Below are positions 8,249-15,382 of a stretch of 34,533 bases of DNA, in pieces. Each line of letters starts with the position of its first letter. The stretch's first letter is position 1. The translations under genes and the position numbers were made by a program. Below the pieces are notes generated by a model, which worked only from the letters and a program-made list of their open reading frames with translations, did not search any database and was not told the DNA's origin. The DNA lies in contig DAIDJF010000009.1 of the NCBI GenBank assembly GCA_027451525.1, positions 70,335-104,867 on the forward strand, in the 5' to 3' direction. Source of the DNA: Ktedonobacterales bacterium. Lineage in GTDB: Bacteria > Chloroflexota > Ktedonobacteria > Ktedonobacterales > Ktedonobacteraceae.

Positions 8249-8923
8249 ATGACAACACATTCGCCTGGCTTGAAGGTAATTGGCGCAGGTTTTGGGCGCA
8301 CTGGAACGCTTTCGCTCAAGGCCGCTCTCGAAGAGCTAGGCTTTGCGCCATGCTATCACATGGTAGAGGTCTTCCAGAATCCCGATGTGCTTCCTTACTG
8401 GGAGGCCGCCATTGAGGGAACATTGGTCGATTGGAACCTTATATTCGGCACATATCAGGCAACGGTCGATTGGCCTGGCTGTACGTTCTATGCGCAGTTG
8501 ATGCAGGTATATCCTGCTGCAAAGGTCTTGCTCAGTGTGCGCGACTTCGACTCCTGGTACGAGAGCGCACGCAACACAATTTATCGTGCCAGTCACCGCC
8601 GTCCCACTCCAGAGATGCTTTCTGCGATTGATGCAGAACATCTCAGAAGCGGAATGATGATTGATACTCTTATCTGGCAGAATACGTTTCACAACAGATT
8701 TGAAGAGAAAGAATATGCTCGCTCTATCTTCGATCAGCACTACGAAGAGGTCAAGCGCAAGGTGCCAGCGGAGAAATTGCTGATTTATAATGTCAAAGAG
8801 GGCTGGGAACCATTATGTACCTTTCTAGGTGTAGATGTGCCGCAGAACAAACCCTTTCCACGCTTGAATGACCGCGAAAGTTTTATGGGCAGAACTGGCG
8901 GGGGACCACAGAACGCAGAATAG
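8249..8923 (+). CDS. Sulfotransferase-family P-loop protein
   Basis: A 224-residue protein of the group annotated as sulfotransferase family in bacteria and fungi. The 5'-phosphosulfate loop motif is GFGRTGTLSLKAAL (residues 14-27), and a second PAPS-contact region is LLSVRDFDSWY. The C-terminus has VKEGWEPLCTFLGV and FPRLND, typical of this group. It would transfer a sulfonyl group from PAPS to an unidentified small molecule; some members have no proven activity. The ribosome site AAGGAAAG precedes ATG 8249. No signal peptide is visible. An intrinsic terminator follows 22 bases after the stop. Confidence 0.8.
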   Translation: MTTHSPGLKVIGAGFGRTGTLSLKAALEELGFAPCYHMVEVFQNPDVLPYWEAAIEGTLVDWNLIFGTYQATVDWPGCTFYAQLMQVYPAAKVLLSVRDFDSWYESARNTIYRASHRRPTPEMLSAIDAEHLRSGMMIDTLIWQNTFHNRFEEKEYARSIFDQHYEEVKRKVPAEKLLIYNVKEGWEPLCTFLGVDVPQNKPFPRLNDRESFMGRTGGGPQNAE

Positions 8924-8945
8924 TAATAGCCCTTTCGCGCGTAGA

Positions 8946-8983
8946 AGGCTTCTCAAAGTGTATTTGAGAAGCCTGATTTTTTT
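8946..8983 (+). terminator. Intrinsic terminator
   Basis: A perfect 12-bp stem (8946-8957 with 8963-8974, loop GTGTA) is followed two bases later by seven T. This is a textbook Rho-independent terminator for the sulfotransferase gene. Confidence 0.92.
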
Positions 8984-8996
8984 GCCAAATTGCCCC

Positions 8997-9025
8997 TTGA
9001 CAGGTGTGTTTTCTCGTGGTAATCT
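8997..9025 (+). promoter_or_regulatory. Candidate promoter of the ArsR-DUF2087 gene
   Basis: A consensus TTGACA at 8997-9002 is followed 17 bases later by TAATCT (9020-9025), preceded by an extended -10 TGG. The -10 match is weak, but the -35, the spacing and the position right after a terminator support it. Confidence 0.5.
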
Positions 9026-9035
9026 TGAATTATAG

Positions 9036-9059
9036 AATTATGCAAATATCCGCATAATT
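9036..9059 (+). promoter_or_regulatory. Inverted-repeat operator candidate
   Basis: AATTATGC (9036-9043) and GCATAATT (9052-9059) form a perfect 8-bp inverted repeat with an 8-base AT-rich centre. It lies between the candidate promoter and the start of an ArsR-family gene. Its symmetry and AT content resemble operators bound by ArsR dimers, so autoregulation is likely. Confidence 0.55.
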
Positions 9060-9080
9060 AGTAAAGAAAGGGGATTTATT

Positions 9081-10472
9081 ATGGAAGCACAGCGTCCCTT
9101 TGAGGACTCAAGCTCGTTAAGGGTCGCGTTGGAGCCTGTTTGGAATGCGTTGAATAGTTTTGCGTTACTTGATAACGCGCAGTATACGGGGTTGGGTCTT
9201 TGGGTAAAACAGGCTACTGCCATGTTGACGCCCGCACAACGCCATACGCACCATCTGCTCTTTGATGGCTTGCGCGACGCTTTTATGCCGCACGATGAAT
9301 CAGACTTTGCAGCCTATCTAGAGCGGTTGTCAGCGCAGCCTGTTGACAGTCTGCAAACGCAAATGCTGGAAATGCTGCGCGTTCGTTTTGCCCAACTTAC
9401 TGCCGATGCTTCTCCCACTAATGCACGCCTGCTGGAAGACGTGGGCGCATTTCTCTATTGTGTCAAGCAGGTGCAGGGGAGCGTTTTTAACGAAGCGTTG
9501 CAACGAGAGGTGCATGTTGTGCTGCAAGACTCGTCTGCTCTGCGGCAGATGCTTCTTACGCATCTTGAAATGCTGTGGAAAACAACCTTTGCCGCTGAGT
9601 GGAAGCGCGTACAGTCTTCGCTACGCTGGCAAACGGGCATGTTTAGCCACTATCTGGAGCCGCGCATGACACTGAAAAAGGCATTTGCGTATCTCACTGG
9701 TCGCCACCTACCTTCTGATGTACATGTGCCTGAAAATGCGGAGGTGATATTGGTGCCATCATGGCACACGGGACGCCATGTCACGCTCTGGAACGAGGTA
9801 GCGACGGCTGGTACAAGCGAGACGGTACGCTTGTTTTTCAGCGAGCCACCAAATTATGATCTTGCCGCACGTTATGCGCCCGTCGGACGCCCTGAATTGC
9901 ATGCGCGTTTCAATGCGCTTGCCGATGAGAGTCGTTTGCGGATTATCGAACTGCTAACACAGGAAAGCGAGATGGAGGCGCAGGAGATTATCTCCGCCCT
10001 CGGTCTGAGTCAATCCAGTGTTTCGCGCCATCTCAAGCAGTTAGTATCGATGGGTTATCTCTATGAGCGACGTGGAGAGGGCGCGAACAAGACGTATCGT
10101 TTAAGCTCTTTCGGTTTTTCTCGTACCACGCAAGCCTTGAACCAGCTCGTGGATGGTGAAGCAAAAGCCGTCTCTACTGCTCAGGATGAGACGCAGTCGC
10201 GTGAACTGCGGCGTTTCCTGGACAGTGCTAGTCGCCTTGCGTTGTGGCCGCCCGCGAAGCAGTATGACAAACTGATAATCCTGGAGTACCTGGCCTCTTT
10301 CTTCGAGCGTGGGCGCGTCTATCATGAGAAAGAAGTCAACGAAATACTGCTCGTGCATAGTACCTTCAAGGACAGCGCGGCTTTAAGACGTGCTCTGCAA
10401 GAGTATCGTTTCATGGATCGCACGCGCGATGGTTTACAATACTGGCTGATCGGTTCTGAGATCACCGAGTAG
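9081..10472 (+). CDS. ArsR-type regulator fused to DUF2087 domain
   Basis: A 463-residue regulator. Residues 1-265 form a large N-terminal domain without a recognised motif. Residues 272-345 are an ArsR winged helix (RFNALADESRLRIIELL, LGLSQSSVSRHLKQL). Residues 375-456 match DUF2087 (LEYLASFFERGRVYHEKEVN, FMDRTRDGLQYWL), a small domain often found at the end of HTH regulators. No Cys metal-binding box is present in the ArsR part, so it is probably not a metal sensor; the N-terminal domain may bind the ligand. Start ATG 9081 follows AAAGGGG. The 3' end overlaps the convergent STAND gene by 39 bases. A candidate operator lies upstream. Confidence 0.85.
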   Translation: MEAQRPFEDSSSLRVALEPVWNALNSFALLDNAQYTGLGLWVKQATAMLTPAQRHTHHLLFDGLRDAFMPHDESDFAAYLERLSAQPVDSLQTQMLEMLRVRFAQLTADASPTNARLLEDVGAFLYCVKQVQGSVFNEALQREVHVVLQDSSALRQMLLTHLEMLWKTTFAAEWKRVQSSLRWQTGMFSHYLEPRMTLKKAFAYLTGRHLPSDVHVPENAEVILVPSWHTGRHVTLWNEVATAGTSETVRLFFSEPPNYDLAARYAPVGRPELHARFNALADESRLRIIELLTQESEMEAQEIISALGLSQSSVSRHLKQLVSMGYLYERRGEGANKTYRLSSFGFSRTTQALNQLVDGEAKAVSTAQDETQSRELRRFLDSASRLALWPPAKQYDKLIILEYLASFFERGRVYHEKEVNEILLVHSTFKDSAALRRALQEYRFMDRTRDGLQYWLIGSEITE

Positions 10473-13172
10473 GCCATGTGGGATGCCTGTGCGAGTCGGT
10501 TGCTGTGTCGGCACAGACTGGCCGCTATGGCAGGCCAGTTCAATCGCCTGTTTAAAGGTGAGCGACCGACCCGCTGCCCAGGCATTCTCCCACACTTTTT
10601 CATCCACTCGTGAACGAATTTGTTGGCGCACAAGTTGAATATAAGGATGTGTATTGGTCCAGGGCGTCAGGCCAATCGCGTTCATCAAGCCTTCTGCTGC
10701 CCCGCCAATTTGCGCTGAGCGGATACTGGCCGTGATAGCATCGGGCTCCGTATGTAAACCGACCGCGAAGCTCAAGATGCCCATACCTGTCGTGATATAT
10801 TGCTTATGGTCAAGCTCTTCACACAAGAGGATGCTTTCTTGTAAAGAGGCGATGGCTTCCGCGTATTTGTTCTCTAAAATGAGCAATCCGCCCTTATCTT
10901 TTAAGAGATCAGCGATCGCACTCTTATCGCCTATCTGTTCAAACAACGCCTTGCTTTGAGTGTAGAAAACGTGCATTTGCGCAAAATCGTAGGTAAAGCC
11001 AGCGGCATCGCCAAGATAAAGCAGCAATTGGGCAGAGAGCCATGGATCTTTTTCGTTCTCAAGACAGGTGAGACCTTCTTCATATACTGCGCGCGCGATC
11101 TTGTAGTCCTGTTGGGCATGGGCAGTCCATCCCCGATGCAGTAATGCTGTTGCCAGACCGCGCCCATCATGCAGTTGTCGCCAGAGTGTGATGCTCTCTT
11201 CAACCAGCTCGATAGCTTTTTGCTGCTCGTTTTCCAGGGAGAGCAGGCGCGCTGCCTCGCTCAATGCTTTGGCGCGTGCCGCCTGTGTGGTGCGATCTAC
11301 ATCTGGTGGTAGTGGCTGAGCCAGAGCTAGAGTAAGCCATTCACGCGCCTTTGGCAGATATCCCTGCCACTCCCAATAATGGCGGAAGCTTGCCGCCAGG
11401 CGCAGACAGAGTTCGAGCGCGGAGCGGAAGGCTGGCAGCGTATCATGGGTAGAGAGAATAGTGCTACTGGCGATGGTGCGCGGATGTTGCGTGAACGTGC
11501 TTGCTGGCAACGCAATGAGCGCGTTGTGTTGTGTACGCTCAAGCAGCCAGTCCATTGCCCGTTGAAAATTGCTTAAATCTTGCGTTAATTCATGTAACCA
11601 GGCGAGTTGGTGTGAGCCACGCAAGCCCATTTCGCCAGTTTCCGCTTTCTGCATGTAGTAAGCAGCATGCCAGTCATGGAGACGCTCGAAGTCACCTTGT
11701 GCGATTAATTGTTCCTGCGCGTACTCACGCAATGTTTCGAGCATACTAAAGCGGACGCGCCGCTGCGCTGTAGTGGTACGAATAAGGAGATTGTGATCGA
11801 CAAGCTGCTCAAGTAGTTCCGCCATATTCTCGCCATGATGCAGTGTGCTGATGCTGCCCATCATGGCCTCTGCGTCCTCTAATGACCATCCTCCCACAAA
11901 GACACTGAGACGGTTGAACCAAAATTGTTCAGCTTCTGAAAGAAGTTGGTAGCTCCAAACAATAGTGTTACGCAGCGTACGTTGGCGATCAGGCAGACTG
12001 CGCGCCCCACCAATAAGCAGTGGAAGGCGTGCTTTTGTGAGTTGTGCGAGCAGGTCTGCTAGGGAGCGTGTCTTGAGACGGGCCGCTGCTAATTCGATTG
12101 CCAGCGGCAAGCCATCAATACGATTGCAAATATGTCTGATAAGCAGGATATCCTCGTCGGTGATGGTAATGCCAGGCACGGTCGCATGTGCGCGTTCAAT
12201 AAAGAGTTGGATTGCGCTGTATTGGAGCAATTCTGCTACTTTCAACGTGATGGTTGAGGCGGGAGTATCCAGGGGGAGAATACGAAATTCGTGTTCGCCG
12301 TAAATATGGAGGACAACGCGGCTGGTGATAAGAAAGGTGAGACCTGGAACCTGTGCCAACATCTCGTCTATGATATCTGTCGCATCAGTGATCTGCTCAA
12401 AATTATCTAAAATAAGTAATAGTTGTTTATCGCGTAAATACGTGAGTAGGCTTTGTAGGGGTGGCATGGTGGGTGTAGACGCAATGTGTAGAGCCTGGAT
12501 GATACTCATGGGAAGTTGAGTGGGTGTATGGACGGCGGCGAGCGGAACGAACCAGACGCCATGCATAAATTCATTGAGTAGCGCGCTAGCAATATGTTGG
12601 GCGAGGCGAGTTTTCCCACTTCCACCCGAGCCAGTGAGTGTGACAAGACGTACATCGCTACGCGTTAGCAGTGGTAGGAGACGTTCTATCTCCCATTGCC
12701 GTCCAATCAGACGTGTTGTCGGAGCGGGTAAATTATGGGTAGGTTGGGCAGGTAAGGAATGTGAGGAAGATAGCTTTGTTTCATCAGAAATACTTCTTAT
12801 AGCCAAGGAATTTAGCGGTGGCGATTGCCATTGTTGTTCACTAAAAAAACTCGTTTCCAGTTTCGTTTCTGTGAGAAGCCTAAGAACACCTTCACGTGTG
12901 GTCAAAATATTCCAGTTGATAAGTTGCAGGATAATCTTTTCAAGCTCCTGGCGTGTAAGATATGCGTTCCCACTGTTATTTAATTTTCGACTGAGGACCT
13001 TGTGATCCAAAGGGATTACATTTGCCAGTTCTTTTTGCGTATAGCCACTCGCGTGGAGAAGTGTTTGTACATAACTTCCAAACGTACCTGTGGCCGGGTT
13101 ATGTTCGTAGCTCACTCTAGCTCCTTCCACTGTGATACCCTGTGCAACAATAAGTGGATAGTTAGTAGACAT
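10434..13172 (-). CDS. HTH + NB-ARC (STAND) ATPase + TPR regulator
   Basis: A 912-residue regulator of the STAND ATPase class, which stays monomeric with ADP and oligomerises on ATP and inducer binding. Residues 29-66 look like an HTH (YTQKELANVIPLDHKVLSRK). The ATPase core has Walker A GSGGSGKT (181-188), Walker B LLLILDNFEQ (251-260), LITSR (281-285) and GLPLAIELAAARL (354-366). From about residue 590 onward are degenerate TPR repeats, the usual sensor part. ATG 13172 was chosen because GGTGA precedes it; the longer in-frame start adds 22 unrelated residues. Such proteins are common transcription regulators in Ktedonobacteria and actinomycetes, but related STAND proteins also act in phage defence; the HTH favours transcription control. 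Target unknown. Confidence 0.85.
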   Translation of the reverse strand: MSTNYPLIVAQGITVEGARVSYEHNPATGTFGSYVQTLLHASGYTQKELANVIPLDHKVLSRKLNNSGNAYLTRQELEKIILQLINWNILTTREGVLRLLTETKLETSFFSEQQWQSPPLNSLAIRSISDETKLSSSHSLPAQPTHNLPAPTTRLIGRQWEIERLLPLLTRSDVRLVTLTGSGGSGKTRLAQHIASALLNEFMHGVWFVPLAAVHTPTQLPMSIIQALHIASTPTMPPLQSLLTYLRDKQLLLILDNFEQITDATDIIDEMLAQVPGLTFLITSRVVLHIYGEHEFRILPLDTPASTITLKVAELLQYSAIQLFIERAHATVPGITITDEDILLIRHICNRIDGLPLAIELAAARLKTRSLADLLAQLTKARLPLLIGGARSLPDRQRTLRNTIVWSYQLLSEAEQFWFNRLSVFVGGWSLEDAEAMMGSISTLHHGENMAELLEQLVDHNLLIRTTTAQRRVRFSMLETLREYAQEQLIAQGDFERLHDWHAAYYMQKAETGEMGLRGSHQLAWLHELTQDLSNFQRAMDWLLERTQHNALIALPASTFTQHPRTIASSTILSTHDTLPAFRSALELCLRLAASFRHYWEWQGYLPKAREWLTLALAQPLPPDVDRTTQAARAKALSEAARLLSLENEQQKAIELVEESITLWRQLHDGRGLATALLHRGWTAHAQQDYKIARAVYEEGLTCLENEKDPWLSAQLLLYLGDAAGFTYDFAQMHVFYTQSKALFEQIGDKSAIADLLKDKGGLLILENKYAEAIASLQESILLCEELDHKQYITTGMGILSFAVGLHTEPDAITASIRSAQIGGAAEGLMNAIGLTPWTNTHPYIQLVRQQIRSRVDEKVWENAWAAGRSLTFKQAIELACHSGQSVPTQQPTRTGIPHGLLGDLRTDQPVL

Positions 13173-13257
13173 CGGGTCACCGAAAATTATGGAACAGAGA
13201 ACATTCATTAGTATACTTAAATCAAAACGGCAAATCAATAACGGAAGAGGAATTGCT

Positions 13258-13680
13258 ATGTGTATTTTACATATTTATGCACAATGCTACAACAAGTTTT
13301 TTGAGGTGTCGCCAGATGAACCGCAGTGTGCGGAAATGATTGTAGAGGACGCGATGTCTCGTATCTTACTGGACTTATTTGGTGAGGGAAGCGTGGAGGA
13401 TGTCTCAATAGAGTTTCCTCCCAAGTTACGTATGGGGTTACGATATTGTGCGATACAAATTGTCGCGCAATGTGCCTGCCAGAAATTTTCTTTGTTTCCA
13501 CGCACGCAGGAAAATATTCAGCAGGTTGTCGAGAAATACCTATCTTCTCTCCTGCGCGAACTATTTGGTGTTGTAAGCGTGGAGAGTGTGACGATGGGAC
13601 CTGGTACGTTAGGGAATGATGATGGGAATGTGTCGCTGTGCTGTGCCTATGACAATATTGGTTCGTCCATACGCTTCTAA
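13258..13680 (+). CDS. Small Cys-rich protein with internal duplication, function unknown
   Basis: A 140-residue protein I do not recognise. Residues 2-52 and 64-114 are two copies of one module. Each begins C-x3-I-x-A-Q-C (CILHIYAQC, CAIQIVAQC), continues with an amphipathic helix ending LLDLFG or LLRELFG, and closes with a strand SVEDVSIE or SVESVTMG. A third partial strand, VSLCCAYD, follows near residue 125. Eight cysteines are present. Predicted layout is beta-alpha-beta twice. ATG 13258 follows GGAAGAGG; a longer in-frame start at 13189 lacks a ribosome site. It is divergent from the STAND regulator, with 85 bases between starts, so the regulator may control it. A strong hairpin lies 110 bases downstream. 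Confidence 0.65.
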   Translation: MCILHIYAQCYNKFFEVSPDEPQCAEMIVEDAMSRILLDLFGEGSVEDVSIEFPPKLRMGLRYCAIQIVAQCACQKFSLFPRTQENIQQVVEKYLSSLLRELFGVVSVESVTMGPGTLGNDDGNVSLCCAYDNIGSSIRF

Positions 13681-14067
13681 TGGAGAGCGATCTGTGCGCT
13701 ATATATATTTGTATATATATCTTTGAGTCGACCTGAAAGCTTTTTCGGGTGGTAATGAATATTTTATGTATGAAGGGCGTATAGCTACTTCAAGAAAATA
13801 GCACCTCTTTTATGCTGGGCATGAAAGAGGTGCTATTTTCTTGTGTTTGTGTTCGCGCCTACTTGTGATTGCCTCTGTTTTGTCTGCTATAAGTCTGTGC
13901 CGTAGGTAAAAAGGATGAGCACACTTGTATAGATGGAAGTACTATGTTACATTGACTTTGTACATCGTTGATGAATTTCTTTTAGTATAGGAAAAACAGC
14001 GTTTTGACAAGCAGCATGTGCTTTGTCGTATTGTCGTCTGAAAAATTTTAATATGAGGGAGTATCTA
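13681..14067. other. 387-base gene-free region
   Basis: It holds an AT-rich inverted repeat at 13700-13719 (TATATATA, centre TTTG, TATATATA) and the long hairpin at 13791-13843. The remaining part before 14068 presumably carries the promoter of the binding-protein operon. A TTGACT at 13952 has no good -10 partner. No gene is visible on either strand. Confidence 0.6.
13791..13843. terminator. Long perfect hairpin, probably bidirectional terminator
   Basis: Bases 13791-13810 pair perfectly with 13824-13843. The stem continues through a G-T pair and four more pairs to a TGG loop, about 25 bp in all. The outer stem is A-rich on the left and T-rich on the right, so either strand could give a terminator-like end. 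It lies 110 bases after the small Cys-rich gene. Confidence 0.7.
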
Positions 14068-15312
14068 ATGGGTAGATGGCATTCCATACTTCGAAGCAAT
14101 GTGCTTCACATAATGACCCTATCTATGGTTTTGTTAGCGATGCTAACTGCTTGTACAACACAGTCAACGCCAAGTTTTAGCACAAATCAGCCTCCCATTA
14201 AAATTGGTATCTCGTTATCATCGACGGGCCAGTTTGCGCAAGATGGGGAAGCCTCGCAACAAGGGTATCAGTTATGGACTGATATGGTCAATCAAAATGG
14301 GGGTATCTTGGGGCGTCCTGTGCAATTGGTTATTTTGCATGATGATAGTACGCAGGCGAAGGTGGCTGCTAACTATACGCAATTAATTACAGCAGACCAC
14401 GTAGATCTCGTCTTTGGCCCATTTTCTACTCTGTTAACAAAAGCGGCAGTGCCAGTGGCGAAAAAGTATGGCTATGCAATGATTGAGGGATCAGGTGGTG
14501 GCCCATCTGTTTTCACGAATGGCTGGGATAATGTATTTGATGTTTCGCTTCCTGTAGCGAATAACCTTGTGAGTTTCGCACTGTATGTGCTCTCCCTGCC
14601 TAAAGCGATGCGTCCGACAACAGTTGCGTACGCGACTGAAGATGATCCTTTTACGCAACCGCAGATAGACTCGACACGCAAGTTGCTGGAAAAGGGCGGT
14701 ATCACGACAAGCTTGTATGAGGTGTATCCAGGTGACACTACCAATTTTACGCCGATTGCCGATAAAATCATTCAGTCAAATGCGCAAATTGTCGTTGCGG
14801 GAACCTTGCTACCCGATATTAGCGCGTTTATTCAACGCTTCAAGCAGCAAAATTACAATCCGAGAATGATTGTAGCGACGGCAGGTCCAGATGCGGGTAC
14901 GGACTTTTTGAAGGCTGTTGGCGGACAGCAAGTTGCGCAAGGCGTGATGGTGCCCAATGGCTGGTATCCCCTGGTCAACAACTTTGAGAACGCACAGATG
15001 GTGCAGGCGTATGTAGCGAAGTATGGTGGTTCGCCGGATAATATCAACTCAGATGTTGCCGAGGCATTCTCTGTTGGGCAGGTTACTGCGCAGGCTATCA
15101 CCAAGATAAACAGCCTGAATAATGGCGCACTGATTCACGAATTGCATTCGGACATTTTCAACACCGTGCAAGGCTCGGTACAATTTGATAGTACAGGGCA
15201 GAACACATTGTCATTACCTTATTTGTTTCAATGGCAGAGTGGCTCGCTCATACCTGTCTATCCTGACTCTATTGCGGTCGAAAACCCGCTGTTTAGGCCA
15301 TCACAGTGGTAG
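14068..15312 (+). CDS. LivJ-type (branched-chain amino acid family) substrate-binding lipoprotein
   Basis: A 414-residue extracellular binding protein of the Peripl_BP_6 family. The signal segment ends in the lipobox LTAC with Cys29, so it is membrane-anchored. The mature protein begins with the family pattern IKIGISLSSTGQFAQDGEAS and continues YQLWTDMVNQNGGILGRPVQLV and LVFGPFSTLLTKAAVPVAKKY, all typical of LivJ-like proteins that bind amino acids, amides or aromatic acids. ATG 14068 was chosen because GAGGGAG lies seven bases upstream; a TTG at 14023 is in frame but lacks a ribosome site. No ABC permease or ATPase genes follow. Instead a chemoreceptor gene starts 70 bases later, so it may serve sensing rather than transport. 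Confidence 0.88.
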   Translation: MGRWHSILRSNVLHIMTLSMVLLAMLTACTTQSTPSFSTNQPPIKIGISLSSTGQFAQDGEASQQGYQLWTDMVNQNGGILGRPVQLVILHDDSTQAKVAANYTQLITADHVDLVFGPFSTLLTKAAVPVAKKYGYAMIEGSGGGPSVFTNGWDNVFDVSLPVANNLVSFALYVLSLPKAMRPTTVAYATEDDPFTQPQIDSTRKLLEKGGITTSLYEVYPGDTTNFTPIADKIIQSNAQIVVAGTLLPDISAFIQRFKQQNYNPRMIVATAGPDAGTDFLKAVGGQQVAQGVMVPNGWYPLVNNFENAQMVQAYVAKYGGSPDNINSDVAEAFSVGQVTAQAITKINSLNNGALIHELHSDIFNTVQGSVQFDSTGQNTLSLPYLFQWQSGSLIPVYPDSIAVENPLFRPSQW

Positions 15313-15382
15313 TCTGGTTTATTATTTGTAAGGAGAGGCGACATCAGGCTCTGGTGATGCTAAGGAAGGAACGCGCGCGGTC

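Noticed and set aside
13700..13719. Origin or AT-rich unwinding element
   Set aside because: It is a 20-base AT inverted repeat without DnaA-type boxes or iterons nearby. A related ATATATTTGTATAT stretch occurs near the promoter at 30789 and may be chance.
14023..14067. TTG start of the binding protein
   Set aside because: No ribosome site precedes it, and it would put 15 extra residues before a normal lipoprotein signal. ATG 14068 has GAGGGAG.
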